A stretch of DNA of 64,000 nt from positions 276,819 to 340,818 of the forward strand of contig OX638318.1 in the NCBI GenBank assembly GCA_951812585.1, read 5' to 3'. Both the position numbers and the translations under genes were made by a program. The notes beneath the pieces were generated by a model. It was not told the DNA's origin. It saw only the letters and a program-made list of their open reading frames with translations, and ran no database searches. Shown here piece by piece: positions 26,775 to 36,460 of this stretch (positions are counted from its first letter, which is position 1; each line of letters opens with the position of its first letter). This stretch comes from Rhodothermales bacterium (lineage in GTDB: Bacteria; Bacteroidota; Rhodothermia; Rhodothermales; Bin80).

Positions 26775-29576
26775 ATGACTAACGCAAGACGCGTCCAATT
26801 CAGGCGAATATCAGTTGACCGCATGTACGATGAACCCTTCACGGGGCTCTCGTTGTCGAATCTGTCTGAACACATCAACATCGTATACGGGCCCAACGCA
26901 TCAGGCAAATCCACCTTGGCCAACGCTATACAGACGACGCTGCTGCGCAGCCACAAGCCATATGGCAAGGCGGTGATTGATGCCACACTAGCAACCCGCA
27001 GAGGCGAACTGATAGTACGCGTCGATGGTGTCCAGCGCGAGTACTTCTTGAATGGAGAGACGATGGATTGGACGCCTGAGCTGATCCGTCCAGAGAGCTA
27101 CCATATCTCCCTGCACGACTTGCTGAGCGCAGAATCGGACGAAAAATCTTTCGTAGAGGAGATCATCAGGCAAGCCAGTGGCGGATACGACGTAGGCAAG
27201 GCCGGCAAAGTCTTAGAATTACACGAGGCGCCATCGTATAAAAAGCGGAAGATCGTGACTGCATTCAAGAGCAGTTCCAGGCGGCTCCGAACAATCGAAA
27301 AGAAGCAGAAAGTTCTCGACACCGATCGGAAACGCCTCGCAGATCTCCACGATGAGATCGACGAGAAAGACCAGGCATTACATCGGCGACAGCTCCTTCA
27401 AAAGGCGTTGGCCTTTAGTGAAGCACATCAGCAATGGGTTCGTTGTGACCAAAACGTAGCAAAGTATCCGCCTGCCCTGCGCGCGGCTGACTTGCGAAAC
27501 TTGAGCGACAAGCCAACGCAGCTTGAGAAGGCTAACAAGGATCTCGCGAAAATAGATGGAGAACTTGAGCAACTCGGCCGCGAATTAGCTGCTGTGGAAA
27601 CCGCCATTCTGCAGAGCAGCTTGCCGGAGACTGGATTGCTGGTAGGCCTGCTGGAACAGCTACGGCTTCAAACGCAGGGACTAAGCGATACTGACACAGA
27701 CATTACTCGGATCAAGCAGAATCTGGTGGGTCTTCAGCGTGAAGCCGAGGCCCTGTTAAGCAGCGTGTCTGGTGCGGTGACAACCGATGCCGCTGTACAG
27801 TTCGGCTTCGAGGAAGTGGAACGCTTGGAAGAAGTGGTCCGGAGAGCCTCCAACACGAAAGGACGCAGCGACGCATTGCAAGCCCTGGAGCAACTCTTTA
27901 GAACTGATAGCGACACAGACCTGGAAGAACGCGTCGATCAGCTGAAGCAAGCGCAGAAACGTCTATTGGGCTGGCTTCAGGCGAAGGCAAGCGCAATAGC
28001 CGGACTGCAACGGGTCAAGCTTGTCTTGTGGATTGCGACCCTTCTGACGACGATCAGCACACTGGTGGTGGCCTTGGGCCTTGGCAACGCTGTCGGATGG
28101 AGCGGTCTGGTGCCGGTCGCGCTAATCGTTACGGCACTGATCTGGCTACAATCCACGGGGGCACAGGACAGTGAAGGGAGCGAGCATCGTCGACAGTTTC
28201 TAGAGCTGGGAATAACTACGCCGAACGCATGGGAACACTCGGCCGTGTCCGCAAGGCTTACCGAGCTGTTGAACGAGCGTGCTGGCGCTCTGCTGGACCT
28301 GGAAAAACACAAACGCTGGACAGCCCGGGCTGACGAATGTGCGAAAGTGCGCACCGAGATGGAGGAAACAGCCGCCCAACTGGCAGCGCTGCGCGACAAA
28401 ACTGGCCTCACTATCGATCCTGTGGAGCCCTTGTATTATGTGGTCGTGAAGATTCTGACATACCAGGATAAGATGGCACAGGTAGCGGGTGCTGAAAAAC
28501 AGCTACGCCAAGCAGTAAAGAGGCGCGCCGGCCTGATCGCACAGATAAACAAGACCTTGACTGCGCTTGGCGAAATGGAAATCGCCTCCCACGACGAGGC
28601 AGCAGGAACACTCGAGGCGCTGCGCTCCAAGAAAGAAGCATTGCTGCGGGACCTGCAAAAACGCGATGTGATCACGACTCGGCTAAACGACCGCACGCAG
28701 CAACGCAACAGTGTCCATGAGGACAAAACAAAAATCTTTACGGACCTGGGGCTGAATGAGGGCGACACGGAAGGACTGATTCGGCTGGTGGATCAAGGAC
28801 CTGAATTGCGGGAGCTGCAGCAAAGTGAAAGGGAAGCCAGAATCCTCCGGGATAAGGCTGAAAAAGAGCTGGACGTACTCCGTGGAGAAGTGGAAGCGCT
28901 CAAGACCCTGCCCTTGAAGGACTTGAAGAACGAGCTCTCAGCACTTGATGGTGCAGCCGACGAACGGGCAGCGCTGCAGAAAACGATCACCGAAATTGAA
29001 ACCAAAATCGAAGATGCCGAGCGGAGAAACGACTTGGAAGATGCGCTTGCGGAAGCTGAGAAAAAGCGTTCTGCACTCGCGGAAGAGCGCGAACAGGAGT
29101 GGAACAAGGCTGTAGGACATGTGATCTTTAAAGAGCTTATAGACTACACCAGAGAACAAGGCTTGCCGAAGGTCTTCACGAAGGCAGTTGAAAACTTCTC
29201 CGCTGTAACCAGCGAACGCTACGAGCTGGGTATTAGAGACAATCACTCGTTCGAGGCATACGATGCCAAGCGCGAACAGAAGTATGAACTAAACCAGCTT
29301 TCGAGCGCCACGCGCGTGCAGCTGCTCTTATGCGTGCGCATCGCATTCGTGGAAACGCAGGAGGAGAACGGTAACCACTGCTTCCCGCTTACGCTGGATG
29401 AAGCGCTCGCCAATAGCGACGACATACGGGCTGGGACCGTGATTGATACCATCGCCAAGCTGGCGGAGAAACGGCAGATCTTCTACTTCACAGCGCAGGA
29501 AGATGAAGTGGTAAAATGGAAGGAGCGGGCCGGCAACGAGCTGATCAAGGTTCACCAACTTACCCCTGCTGCTTAA
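26775..29576 (+). CDS. yhaN: YhaN-type SMC-like ATPase with central transmembrane segment
   Basis: 933 residues. Walker A is YGPNASGKST at residues 38-47. Two long coiled-coil arms (about 150-400 and 480-810) are rich in Glu, Lys, Leu and Ala. Between them is a hydrophobic pair of helices at about 414-460 (VLWIATLLTTISTLVVALGLG, then a second segment ending near LIWLQ) in place of the zinc hook of SbcC. The C-terminal lobe has the signature LSSATRVQLLLCVRIAF and Walker B LTLDEALANSDD. Membrane anchoring in the middle is the hallmark of YhaN. An AGGA Shine-Dalgarno precedes the ATG. It probably forms a membrane-tethered nuclease complex with the upstream phosphoesterase, in DNA repair or clearance of foreign DNA. 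Confidence 0.82.
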   Translation: MTNARRVQFRRISVDRMYDEPFTGLSLSNLSEHINIVYGPNASGKSTLANAIQTTLLRSHKPYGKAVIDATLATRRGELIVRVDGVQREYFLNGETMDWTPELIRPESYHISLHDLLSAESDEKSFVEEIIRQASGGYDVGKAGKVLELHEAPSYKKRKIVTAFKSSSRRLRTIEKKQKVLDTDRKRLADLHDEIDEKDQALHRRQLLQKALAFSEAHQQWVRCDQNVAKYPPALRAADLRNLSDKPTQLEKANKDLAKIDGELEQLGRELAAVETAILQSSLPETGLLVGLLEQLRLQTQGLSDTDTDITRIKQNLVGLQREAEALLSSVSGAVTTDAAVQFGFEEVERLEEVVRRASNTKGRSDALQALEQLFRTDSDTDLEERVDQLKQAQKRLLGWLQAKASAIAGLQRVKLVLWIATLLTTISTLVVALGLGNAVGWSGLVPVALIVTALIWLQSTGAQDSEGSEHRRQFLELGITTPNAWEHSAVSARLTELLNERAGALLDLEKHKRWTARADECAKVRTEMEETAAQLAALRDKTGLTIDPVEPLYYVVVKILTYQDKMAQVAGAEKQLRQAVKRRAGLIAQINKTLTALGEMEIASHDEAAGTLEALRSKKEALLRDLQKRDVITTRLNDRTQQRNSVHEDKTKIFTDLGLNEGDTEGLIRLVDQGPELRELQQSEREARILRDKAEKELDVLRGEVEALKTLPLKDLKNELSALDGAADERAALQKTITEIETKIEDAERRNDLEDALAEAEKKRSALAEEREQEWNKAVGHVIFKELIDYTREQGLPKVFTKAVENFSAVTSERYELGIRDNHSFEAYDAKREQKYELNQLSSATRVQLLLCVRIAFVETQEENGNHCFPLTLDEALANSDDIRAGTVIDTIAKLAEKRQIFYFTAQEDEVVKWKERAGNELIKVHQLTPAA

Positions 29577-29583
29577 GGACTGT

Positions 29584-29604
29584 GCGGCGCATGGAATGCG
29601 CCGC
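29584..29604 (+). terminator. Stem-loop after the yhaO-yhaN pair
   Basis: GCGGCGCAT (29584-29592) and ATGCGCCGC (29596-29604) form a perfect 9-bp stem with a 3-base loop, 8 bases after the stop. It lacks a following T-run, so it may be an mRNA-stabilising or Rho-assisted end rather than a classical terminator. The following 200 bases to 29818 contain nothing recognisable. Confidence 0.5.
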
Positions 29605-29818
29605 CGGGCGCTGGTGGCTCCTGCCTCTACCGCCGCTTAGGTTTGGCGGAACCCCACGCTACTGCGCGCCGTGCACGCAGTAGCGAAACACGCAGTCTTC
29701 ATAAGCCATTGGGGTGCAGCGGCAGCAGACGCACAACAGCGTTACCTTAAGGGTTGCCGCCATTGGCACAGGACACCCAAATGCGGGTCCTTAGATCTGC
29801 AAGAAAACAGACCGCTGT

Positions 29819-32491
29819 ATGCGCTCACGAGATGCCTGCACTGCCATGGCAGTGCTCCTTTTGGCCCTTGGTTGCGAAAATGCCGACACCGATGTCACCG
29901 CCAGCCTTCCCGCAACCGGCAGCCGCGTGTGGATAGGACCCGACTTCTACGCCAACAGGCTCATGGACTGGCAGCTTGATGCGGGTCGTATCGAATGCAT
30001 AGAAGGACGATCTCAAAAGCCCATGCGCACGCTGCACCTGCTGACACGTGCACTGTCGGACGCGGATGGGTCCATCCAACTATCCGTGGATACTGGACCT
30101 GTCGATGCCGGCGGCGCAGCGCACGCCAACACATGGACCGGGTTCCTGGTTGGCGCCGGGGGAAGCCATGTGGACTTTCGGATCAGCAGCCTCACTCACC
30201 ACTGGCCGGGCGAGGATGGCGGGCTGATCTTTGCACTGGACGGCACAGGTCACATCATTGCGCGTGACAATGCCCACAACGAGGCGCGCAAAGGTCCGCG
30301 CGTGGACTTCACAGCAGACGACTGGCCGCTCATCGAACCCGCATCCTATAACGGCGCAGTGGAGCCCTACGCCAGCGTCACACTGGCGCTAACGGCACGC
30401 CCGCGCGGTAAGCAATATGACGTTACCGTGTCCGCGCTCGGCGGCGGCGCATTGCTGGCGCAAGCCGTATTTGAAGGGCTCGACCCGGAGCACTTTTCCG
30501 GCAATGTCGCGCTGGTTTCGCACAACAGCGCACGCATGGAGGGCCCAGGCTACTGGTTCGAGAACTGGCAGGTGGGCGGCAGCAAGATCGCCATCCATGC
30601 TGAGCGCGCATTCGGACCCGTGATGGGCGCTATGTACACGGTCAGCGACGAAGTGCTCAAGATGACAGCCCAGCTGGGCCCCATCGGAGAGTCGGATACG
30701 CGCACAGTAGTATTGGAACTGCACGACGGCAAGGACTGGCATCCGGCGGCCACCGGGACCATTGAACCTGGCAGCTTTACCGCCGCACTGCGCGTAAGTG
30801 GCTTCACCCCAACCGCCGATGTGCCCTACCGCGTGGCCTACGACCTGGTAGGAGCCGAGGATGACCCAGAGACCCATTACTACGAAGGCACTATCCGCCA
30901 TCCACGCGTTGACGACGATGAGTTTGTGCTGGCGTCGCTGAACTGCCAGAACATATCGCAGAATCGTGACCTTGTCTGGAATCACAGTACCATCTGGTAT
31001 CCGCACAACGAGCTGACCGCCGCTGTAGCGACACATGATCCGGACCTGCTCTTTTTTGCGGGCGATCAGATCTACGAAGGTGGCTTGGCCGGCATCATCC
31101 GCGCACCGCTCGACAAAGCCTACCTGGACTACCACTACCACTGGTACCGCTTCGTCTGGGCTTTCCGTGACCTCATGCGGGATCGTCCCACCATAACAAT
31201 ACCGGACGACCACGATGTGTACCACGGCAACATCTGGGGCGATGGCGGCATCAAGGCTGAAGGCGATGCACGGCCTTTGTCAGACAATGGCGGCTACATC
31301 ATGGATGCGCGCTTTGTCAATGCCGTGCACCGAACACAGGTGTCACACCTGCCCGATGCGTACGATCCGACGCCCATTGCGCAAGACATCACGGTCTACT
31401 ATACCGATATGACTTACGGCGATATCAGCTTTGCCATTGTGGCGGACCGGATGTGGAAATCCACGCCGCGTAAGGCCGTGCCCGAGGCCGCCGTGCGTAA
31501 CGGCTGGCCGGAGGATCGCGCGTACGATGCCACAAAGGTGACAGAGGCCACGCTGCTGGGCCCCAGGCAACTGGCGTTCCTGGAAGACTGGGCGAAGGAC
31601 TTTTCCGGCAACACCTGGATGAAGGTGATGCTGTCGCAGACCCTTTTCAACAACCTGGCCACCTTGCCGGAGGGCTACTACGATGACCGCGTAGTACCGC
31701 AGATGCGTTATGCCGAACCCGGAGAGTATATCCGCACCGACCACCTGGGCACGGACATGGATTCCAATGGCTGGCCCCAGGCCGGACGTAACAGGGCGCT
31801 GCGAACGATACGCAAAGGATTTGCATTCCATGTGGGCGGCGATCAGCACCTGGGAAGCTTTGTCCACTACGGCATTGACGCTTTTGGCGACGGCCCCAAT
31901 GCTTTTATTGCACCAGCGATCGCCAATGTGTGGCCGCGGCGGTGGTTTCCGCCTACGCCCGGTGCCAACCGCGCGCCCGACGCGCCAGAATACACTGGCG
32001 AGCATCTGGATGGCTTCGGCAACCGCATGACCGTGCACGCCGTGGCCAACCCTGTCCGCAGTGGCAGGGAGCCTGCTGCGTTGTATGACCGTGTCCCCGG
32101 CTACGGGATCGTGCGATTCAACCGCAGAGCGCGTACGATCACCGCCGAAGCATGGCCGCGGTGGGTGGACCCCGCCGCGGACGATGCCGAGCAGTACTCC
32201 GGCTGGCCCGTGTTGGTAAACCAGGAATCGAACTACGGGCGTATACCGGCCGGCTACCTGCCCCGCATTGAGGTCACAGGGGCGCAGGACCCGATCATTC
32301 AAGTCGCCGAGGAAACTTCCGGCGCCGTGGTCTACACGCTGCGCATTGATGGCGCTACCTTCCGCCCCAAGGTCTTTGACGAGTCCATCGCTTATGTGGT
32401 GACCATCCAAGGACCGCAGGGCGCAATGCAGCGACTCACGGGTCTGCGCGTGGCTCCGGGCACCGATACGACCATCGCAGTCGCGTTCTAG
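29819..32491 (+). CDS. PhoD-like alkaline phosphatase/metallophosphoesterase lipoprotein
   Basis: 890 residues with a short leader ending in a lipobox (LLLALGC), so probably a periplasmic or surface lipoprotein. Residues about 30-250 form a concanavalin-like N-terminal domain (WTGFLVGAGG, GYWFENWQVGG). An Ig-like stretch follows to about 360. The PhoD-type metallophosphatase domain has FFAGDQIYEGG, TITIPDDHDVYHGN and GGDQHLGS, containing the Asp/His metal ligands. The following gene is a sulfatase; PhoD-like and sulfatase genes often occur together in glycan-degrading loci. Substrate could be a phospho- or sulfo-ester on a polysaccharide; this is inference. Confidence 0.85.
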   Translation: MRSRDACTAMAVLLLALGCENADTDVTASLPATGSRVWIGPDFYANRLMDWQLDAGRIECIEGRSQKPMRTLHLLTRALSDADGSIQLSVDTGPVDAGGAAHANTWTGFLVGAGGSHVDFRISSLTHHWPGEDGGLIFALDGTGHIIARDNAHNEARKGPRVDFTADDWPLIEPASYNGAVEPYASVTLALTARPRGKQYDVTVSALGGGALLAQAVFEGLDPEHFSGNVALVSHNSARMEGPGYWFENWQVGGSKIAIHAERAFGPVMGAMYTVSDEVLKMTAQLGPIGESDTRTVVLELHDGKDWHPAATGTIEPGSFTAALRVSGFTPTADVPYRVAYDLVGAEDDPETHYYEGTIRHPRVDDDEFVLASLNCQNISQNRDLVWNHSTIWYPHNELTAAVATHDPDLLFFAGDQIYEGGLAGIIRAPLDKAYLDYHYHWYRFVWAFRDLMRDRPTITIPDDHDVYHGNIWGDGGIKAEGDARPLSDNGGYIMDARFVNAVHRTQVSHLPDAYDPTPIAQDITVYYTDMTYGDISFAIVADRMWKSTPRKAVPEAAVRNGWPEDRAYDATKVTEATLLGPRQLAFLEDWAKDFSGNTWMKVMLSQTLFNNLATLPEGYYDDRVVPQMRYAEPGEYIRTDHLGTDMDSNGWPQAGRNRALRTIRKGFAFHVGGDQHLGSFVHYGIDAFGDGPNAFIAPAIANVWPRRWFPPTPGANRAPDAPEYTGEHLDGFGNRMTVHAVANPVRSGREPAALYDRVPGYGIVRFNRRARTITAEAWPRWVDPAADDAEQYSGWPVLVNQESNYGRIPAGYLPRIEVTGAQDPIIQVAEETSGAVVYTLRIDGATFRPKVFDESIAYVVTIQGPQGAMQRLTGLRVAPGTDTTIAVAF

Positions 32492-32570
32492 CATGCGTAT
32501 AGCCTCCAGAATGCCCCCGCTGCCGGTGCCACATGCGTCAACTCTTGAACGATAATCCTGATCAGAAAAT

Positions 32571-34001
32571 ATGGCCTTGCGGTACTTCGCCCTGCTCTCC
32601 TTGGCAATGCTTTCGTGCGCCGCGCCGCAAACGCCCCGGAACGTGGTGCTCATACTGGTCGATGACCTCGGGTGGATCGACACCGGCGTATACGGGAGCA
32701 CCTTCTACGCAACGCCTGCTATCGACAGCCTGGCTGCCCAAGGCATCCGCTTCACCCAGTTCTACGCAGCCAGCGGCGTCTGCTCGCCCACGCGTGCCAG
32801 CATTGTGACTGGCAAGCACCCAGCACGGCTCCAGATAACCAACTGGATTGGCGGTGAACAGCAAGGACCGCTTCTCCAGGCCGACTATCAGCGTGCACTG
32901 CCGCTGGAAGAAGTCACCGTCGGCGAGGCCTTTCAAGACGCCGGATACGCGACCGGGTACATAGGCAAGTGGCACCTGGGCCAGGAAGGATTCATGCCCG
33001 AAGATCAGGGCTTTGCCTACACGGGCGCCGTCAACTACGCGGGGCAGCCCGGGTCGTTCTTTCCACCGTACGAGAATCCCAACTTTCCAATCTCCAATGT
33101 ACCGGGGCTGAAAGGGGATCCAGACGGCGCATACCTCACCGACCGCTTAACCGATCTGGCGATAGCGTTTGTGGAGCGCCATCAGCACGAACCGTTCTTT
33201 CTGTACCTGTCGCACTACGCGGTACATACGCCGCTACAGTCCAAACCTGCGCTGACTGAACGCTTTGCAGCCCAATCAGCCGCAGTGGGGGATGGTCCAG
33301 CGTTTCTGCCGGAACGCACCCTCGGCACCACTCGGCAGCACCAAGATCACGCGGTGTATGCAGGAATGATCGCCTCGGTGGACGAAAGCGTTGCACGCAT
33401 CATGGCCGCACTCACAGCGCGCGGCCTCGCAGACAACACCATCGTGGTCTTCACCTCGGACAACGGTGGACTCAGCACGCTATCCGGCGAGCGCCGCTGG
33501 GCCCCCACCTCCAACCTGCCCCTGCGCGCCGGCAAGGGCTTCCTGTACGAAGGCGGTATCCGCATTCCGCTGATTGTGCACGATCCCACCGGGCCGCGCG
33601 GGACGGTGGTGGATGCGCCAGGGAATACCAACGACCTCTTCCCTACACTCCTGGGCCTGACCGGCCTGCCGCCACAACCGGATCTGGATGGCCAAGATCT
33701 GTCCGGCATCCTGGCAGGCGGCACCGCACCCATGCGTGCGCTGCACTGGCACTTTCCGCACTACCACGGATCGGGCAACCGGCCATCCGGGGCTATCCGA
33801 AGGGGCCGTTACAAGCTCGTGGAGTGGTTTGAAGACGATACAGCAGAGCTGTTTGACCTTTTGGCCGACCCCGGTGAAGCCACTGACCTATCCGCGACCA
33901 TGCCCGCACAGGCCGTAGCGCTTCAGGAAGCCCTCCAGGCATGGAGGCACGCAACCGGTGCCCGCATGCCTACACCCAATCCCGACTGGGACGCGCAATA
34001 G
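32571..34001 (+). CDS. Sulfatase (formylglycine-dependent), lipoprotein
   Basis: 476 residues. The N-terminus MALRYFALLSLAMLSC has a lipobox-like end. The type I sulfatase signature SGVCSPTRASIVTGKHP contains C71 (C-x-P-x-R), the residue converted to formylglycine. ILVDDLGW gives the paired metal-binding Asp residues, and FTSDNGG and GKWHLGQ are further family motifs. C-terminal ELFDLLADPGEATDLS is the standard closing segment. It probably removes sulfate from polysaccharides such as those of algae. Gene order (PhoD-like, sulfatase, then DUF1080, rhamnulokinase) suggests sulfated, rhamnose-containing glycans, but the exact subfamily cannot be told by eye. No sulfatase-maturing enzyme is in the window. 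Confidence 0.93.
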   Translation: MALRYFALLSLAMLSCAAPQTPRNVVLILVDDLGWIDTGVYGSTFYATPAIDSLAAQGIRFTQFYAASGVCSPTRASIVTGKHPARLQITNWIGGEQQGPLLQADYQRALPLEEVTVGEAFQDAGYATGYIGKWHLGQEGFMPEDQGFAYTGAVNYAGQPGSFFPPYENPNFPISNVPGLKGDPDGAYLTDRLTDLAIAFVERHQHEPFFLYLSHYAVHTPLQSKPALTERFAAQSAAVGDGPAFLPERTLGTTRQHQDHAVYAGMIASVDESVARIMAALTARGLADNTIVVFTSDNGGLSTLSGERRWAPTSNLPLRAGKGFLYEGGIRIPLIVHDPTGPRGTVVDAPGNTNDLFPTLLGLTGLPPQPDLDGQDLSGILAGGTAPMRALHWHFPHYHGSGNRPSGAIRRGRYKLVEWFEDDTAELFDLLADPGEATDLSATMPAQAVALQEALQAWRHATGARMPTPNPDWDAQ

Positions 34002-34008
34002 GTGCGTG

Positions 34009-35502
34009 TTACTGCTCTGGCCCCACCAGACGATAGCTGACAAAGGCCACTGAACGGCTGTCGGGCGACCAGGACGGTACGTTGATGGTGCCCTGCCCAC
34101 CAAAGAGCGTCGCGATCACCAGCGGAGTCCCGCCGCCTGCGGGCATAAGGCGCAAGGTTACGGGCTTGTTGGGCGGGTGCCCCTCAACGTCTCCGTCGTA
34201 GGAAAGAAACACGACCCACTGTCCATCGGGGGATGGATGCGGAAACCAGTCGGCATAGTCCTCATCGAACGTCAGCTGCTCCGGACTGGAGCCATCCGGT
34301 CTCATGCGCCAGATCTTCATAGAGCCGCCGCGGACCGAATTATAGTAGATATAGGCCCCGTCCGGCGAATAGTCCGGGCCATCGTCCAGTCCGGGCGTAT
34401 CCGTAAGCCGGATCTCTTCGCCGCCTTCCACCGGGATCACATAGATGTCAAAGTCTCCATCCCGCCGGGCGGTGTACGCCAGCATCTTCTGGTCTGGAGA
34501 CCAGCCATGCCAGTAGGAAGGCGCACGATCAGTGACCCGCTTCGGCGTGCCCCCCTCGGCCGGCATGACGTAAACAACCGATCCCTGATCGTCGGGCGAA
34601 TGACTGATCGCCATCAAGCTGCCATCCGGCGAATAGCCGTGATCATTGTTCAAGCGGTCCGCAAATCCTGTGTCTATGGGACGCAAAATCTGCGAGGCGA
34701 TCTCAAGGCTGTACAGCTTGCCTTCGTGGTTCACCACCAGAAAGTCCCCGTCGGGCGACCAGTTCGGCGCCTCAAAATGCGCACGGGATCGCCGAACCAC
34801 CTGCCGCGTGCCCGTGCCTACTTCCAGGATCTCAATGGAGCTCTCCAGCTCGCGCGTGGCCGGCGTGCCCAACTCATTGAACGAAACATTGGTGAATCGC
34901 GCAGTCTCTTGGACTGCGGCGTCGTGTGCGCACACGACCAGGCCAACATAGACCTCCTCCGGCAACGCAATAGATACGTTCCCGACGACGTACAACGGAT
35001 CCCTCCCTCGGAGCAGATACAGCGTGTACAGACTGTCAGTGCGCTCCAGCCACAGCGATGCGGGCGCGCGAATGCCGGACAAGATTTCGCGCGTCGGGCC
35101 GCCCTTCTGCTCCCGATACTGCAATGCAATAAGCCCGTCCCCATGCACGAGCGCATCCACATAGGGGCTGTCATCATCCAGAGAGGCACGAATCATCCAC
35201 CCCGCCTTCTTGAACAAGTGTCCAGACGTGTCGGCGAACGTAATGTCCGCATTCATCACCAGATCCCCTGATGCACGCCGCCACACGTAATAGAATTCGT
35301 CGCGTTCGCCGTAGATGTCCGCACCGCTCCCCGTAATCGTATAGGATTCGTCGGTAGCATCGTAGACCAGATCCCCGCCCAGCGGTGCGCCGCCTACATT
35401 GGATTCCCCTTCAAACATGCCGCGGTCCACTCTGCACGCGGCGAGCCCTGCCACCATTACGATGAGAAGGGCCGCGCGGCCCCATATTATACGCTGCGTC
35501 AT
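34009..35502 (-). CDS. TolB-like WD40 beta-propeller lipoprotein with N-terminal lectin-like domain
   Basis: 497 residues, lipobox AGLAAC near residue 22. Residues about 35-210 (YYVWRRASGDLVMNADITF, KKAGWMIRASLDDDSPYVD) resemble a DUF1349/laminin-G-like sandwich. The rest is a propeller of PD40 repeats, each with the SPDG/PDYSPDGAYIYYNS type signature (NWSPDGDF, GYSPDGSL, GWSPDQKM, HPSPDGQW, SWSPDSRS). Proteins of this type bind or sense, and do not show catalytic residues. It is convergent with the sulfatase (8-base gap) and lies 10 bases after the Nif3-like gene on the same strand, so these two are likely co-transcribed. Confidence 0.85.
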   Translation of the reverse strand: MTQRIIWGRAALLIVMVAGLAACRVDRGMFEGESNVGGAPLGGDLVYDATDESYTITGSGADIYGERDEFYYVWRRASGDLVMNADITFADTSGHLFKKAGWMIRASLDDDSPYVDALVHGDGLIALQYREQKGGPTREILSGIRAPASLWLERTDSLYTLYLLRGRDPLYVVGNVSIALPEEVYVGLVVCAHDAAVQETARFTNVSFNELGTPATRELESSIEILEVGTGTRQVVRRSRAHFEAPNWSPDGDFLVVNHEGKLYSLEIASQILRPIDTGFADRLNNDHGYSPDGSLMAISHSPDDQGSVVYVMPAEGGTPKRVTDRAPSYWHGWSPDQKMLAYTARRDGDFDIYVIPVEGGEEIRLTDTPGLDDGPDYSPDGAYIYYNSVRGGSMKIWRMRPDGSSPEQLTFDEDYADWFPHPSPDGQWVVFLSYDGDVEGHPPNKPVTLRLMPAGGGTPLVIATLFGGQGTINVPSWSPDSRSVAFVSYRLVGPEQ

Positions 35503-35512
35503 TGCTGCTGCA

Positions 35513-36364
35513 CTAGATGTAACGAAATGGATCTCCTGTTGGAATGTGCCTTACCTGCACCCCGGGAATGCGAGGCTTGAGCCATTCTGCAAGGTACTGC
35601 ATGCCCGGCTCTTCGCTCAGCGCATGTCCTACTACGATCAGCCCCCGGGGCTGATCGTTCCACGCACCGTCACGGACGTACTCCGTTGTTTCCCACTCGC
35701 GCACCTCGCCGACCACCAGCACATCCACCCCACCGAGCGCCTCGATCTGCCTGCGCCCGCCCACAGCGCCGACCAGAAGTCCAACCCGTTCGCATGGCAA
35801 CGCAGGCGGTCCCATCACCCGGACGCGCTGCGCGCCAAAGCGGCGCTTCATAAACACGGAAAGCTGTGACAGCGGCGTCGCAGGAATCACGCACCGCTGC
35901 GGATTGTCCGGCTGCGCATAGCCCGTCCAACCCAGAAGGCGGAGTACGCCGGTTGCAATGCCGTCAGGATCCCGCGCATGCCAGTAGTCATGATTGCGCC
36001 AGACCACCACGCCATTTTCTTCCAGCAAGCGACGCTTGGCTTCGTAGACCGGATCCGTCGCCAACCAGTGGGTTTCATCCAGGTGGTTGTAGAACGTGGG
36101 CTCGTGCGTGATGATGAGATTCACGCCGAACCGAATGGCGCGCAGGATTACTTCGTACGTAGCCAGAAAGGTCGTCGCCACACCGCGGACCTCCTGGGAC
36201 GGGTCACCCACCTTTACGGTGTCCACGGTCGACGCCGCCGATACATTCGGTGCAACTTCCATGCAGAGGTCAATTACATCCTGTATACTGCGTGCGCGTG
36301 GCTTGGCCCGCGCGGCTACCGCCGCACCAGCAGCCGTGGCCAGGAATTCGCGGCGTGTGGGCAT
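35513..36364 (-). CDS. TAT-exported Nif3-like dinuclear metal centre protein
   Basis: 283 residues. The N-terminus MPTRREFLATAAGAAVAARA is a twin-arginine signal (TRREFL). Nif3-type metal motifs follow: NLIITHEPTFYNHLD, WRNHDYWHARDPDG and VVGEVREWE, with GHALSEEPGMQYLAEWL at the end. Nif3 family proteins are usually cytoplasmic, so a TAT leader is unusual and implies that a folded, metal-loaded protein is exported. Function is unknown across the family (a hydrolase is suspected). It precedes the TolB-like lipoprotein gene by 10 bases, and is divergent from the DUF1080 gene. Confidence 0.85.
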   Translation of the reverse strand: MPTRREFLATAAGAAVAARAKPRARSIQDVIDLCMEVAPNVSAASTVDTVKVGDPSQEVRGVATTFLATYEVILRAIRFGVNLIITHEPTFYNHLDETHWLATDPVYEAKRRLLEENGVVVWRNHDYWHARDPDGIATGVLRLLGWTGYAQPDNPQRCVIPATPLSQLSVFMKRRFGAQRVRVMGPPALPCERVGLLVGAVGGRRQIEALGGVDVLVVGEVREWETTEYVRDGAWNDQPRGLIVVGHALSEEPGMQYLAEWLKPRIPGVQVRHIPTGDPFRYI

Positions 36365-36460
36365 GAATTCGGTTTTTTCTTTGCAGAGCGCGCCAGTCCG
36401 GTTGAACCGATTAGTGCGCCGAACGGTCTAATGTGGTGCATTGAAATAAACAACGGTGCT

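Noticed and set aside
34177-35271. 364-residue plus-strand ORF
   Set aside because: Antisense to the TolB-like lipoprotein, which has clear signal and SPDG blades.
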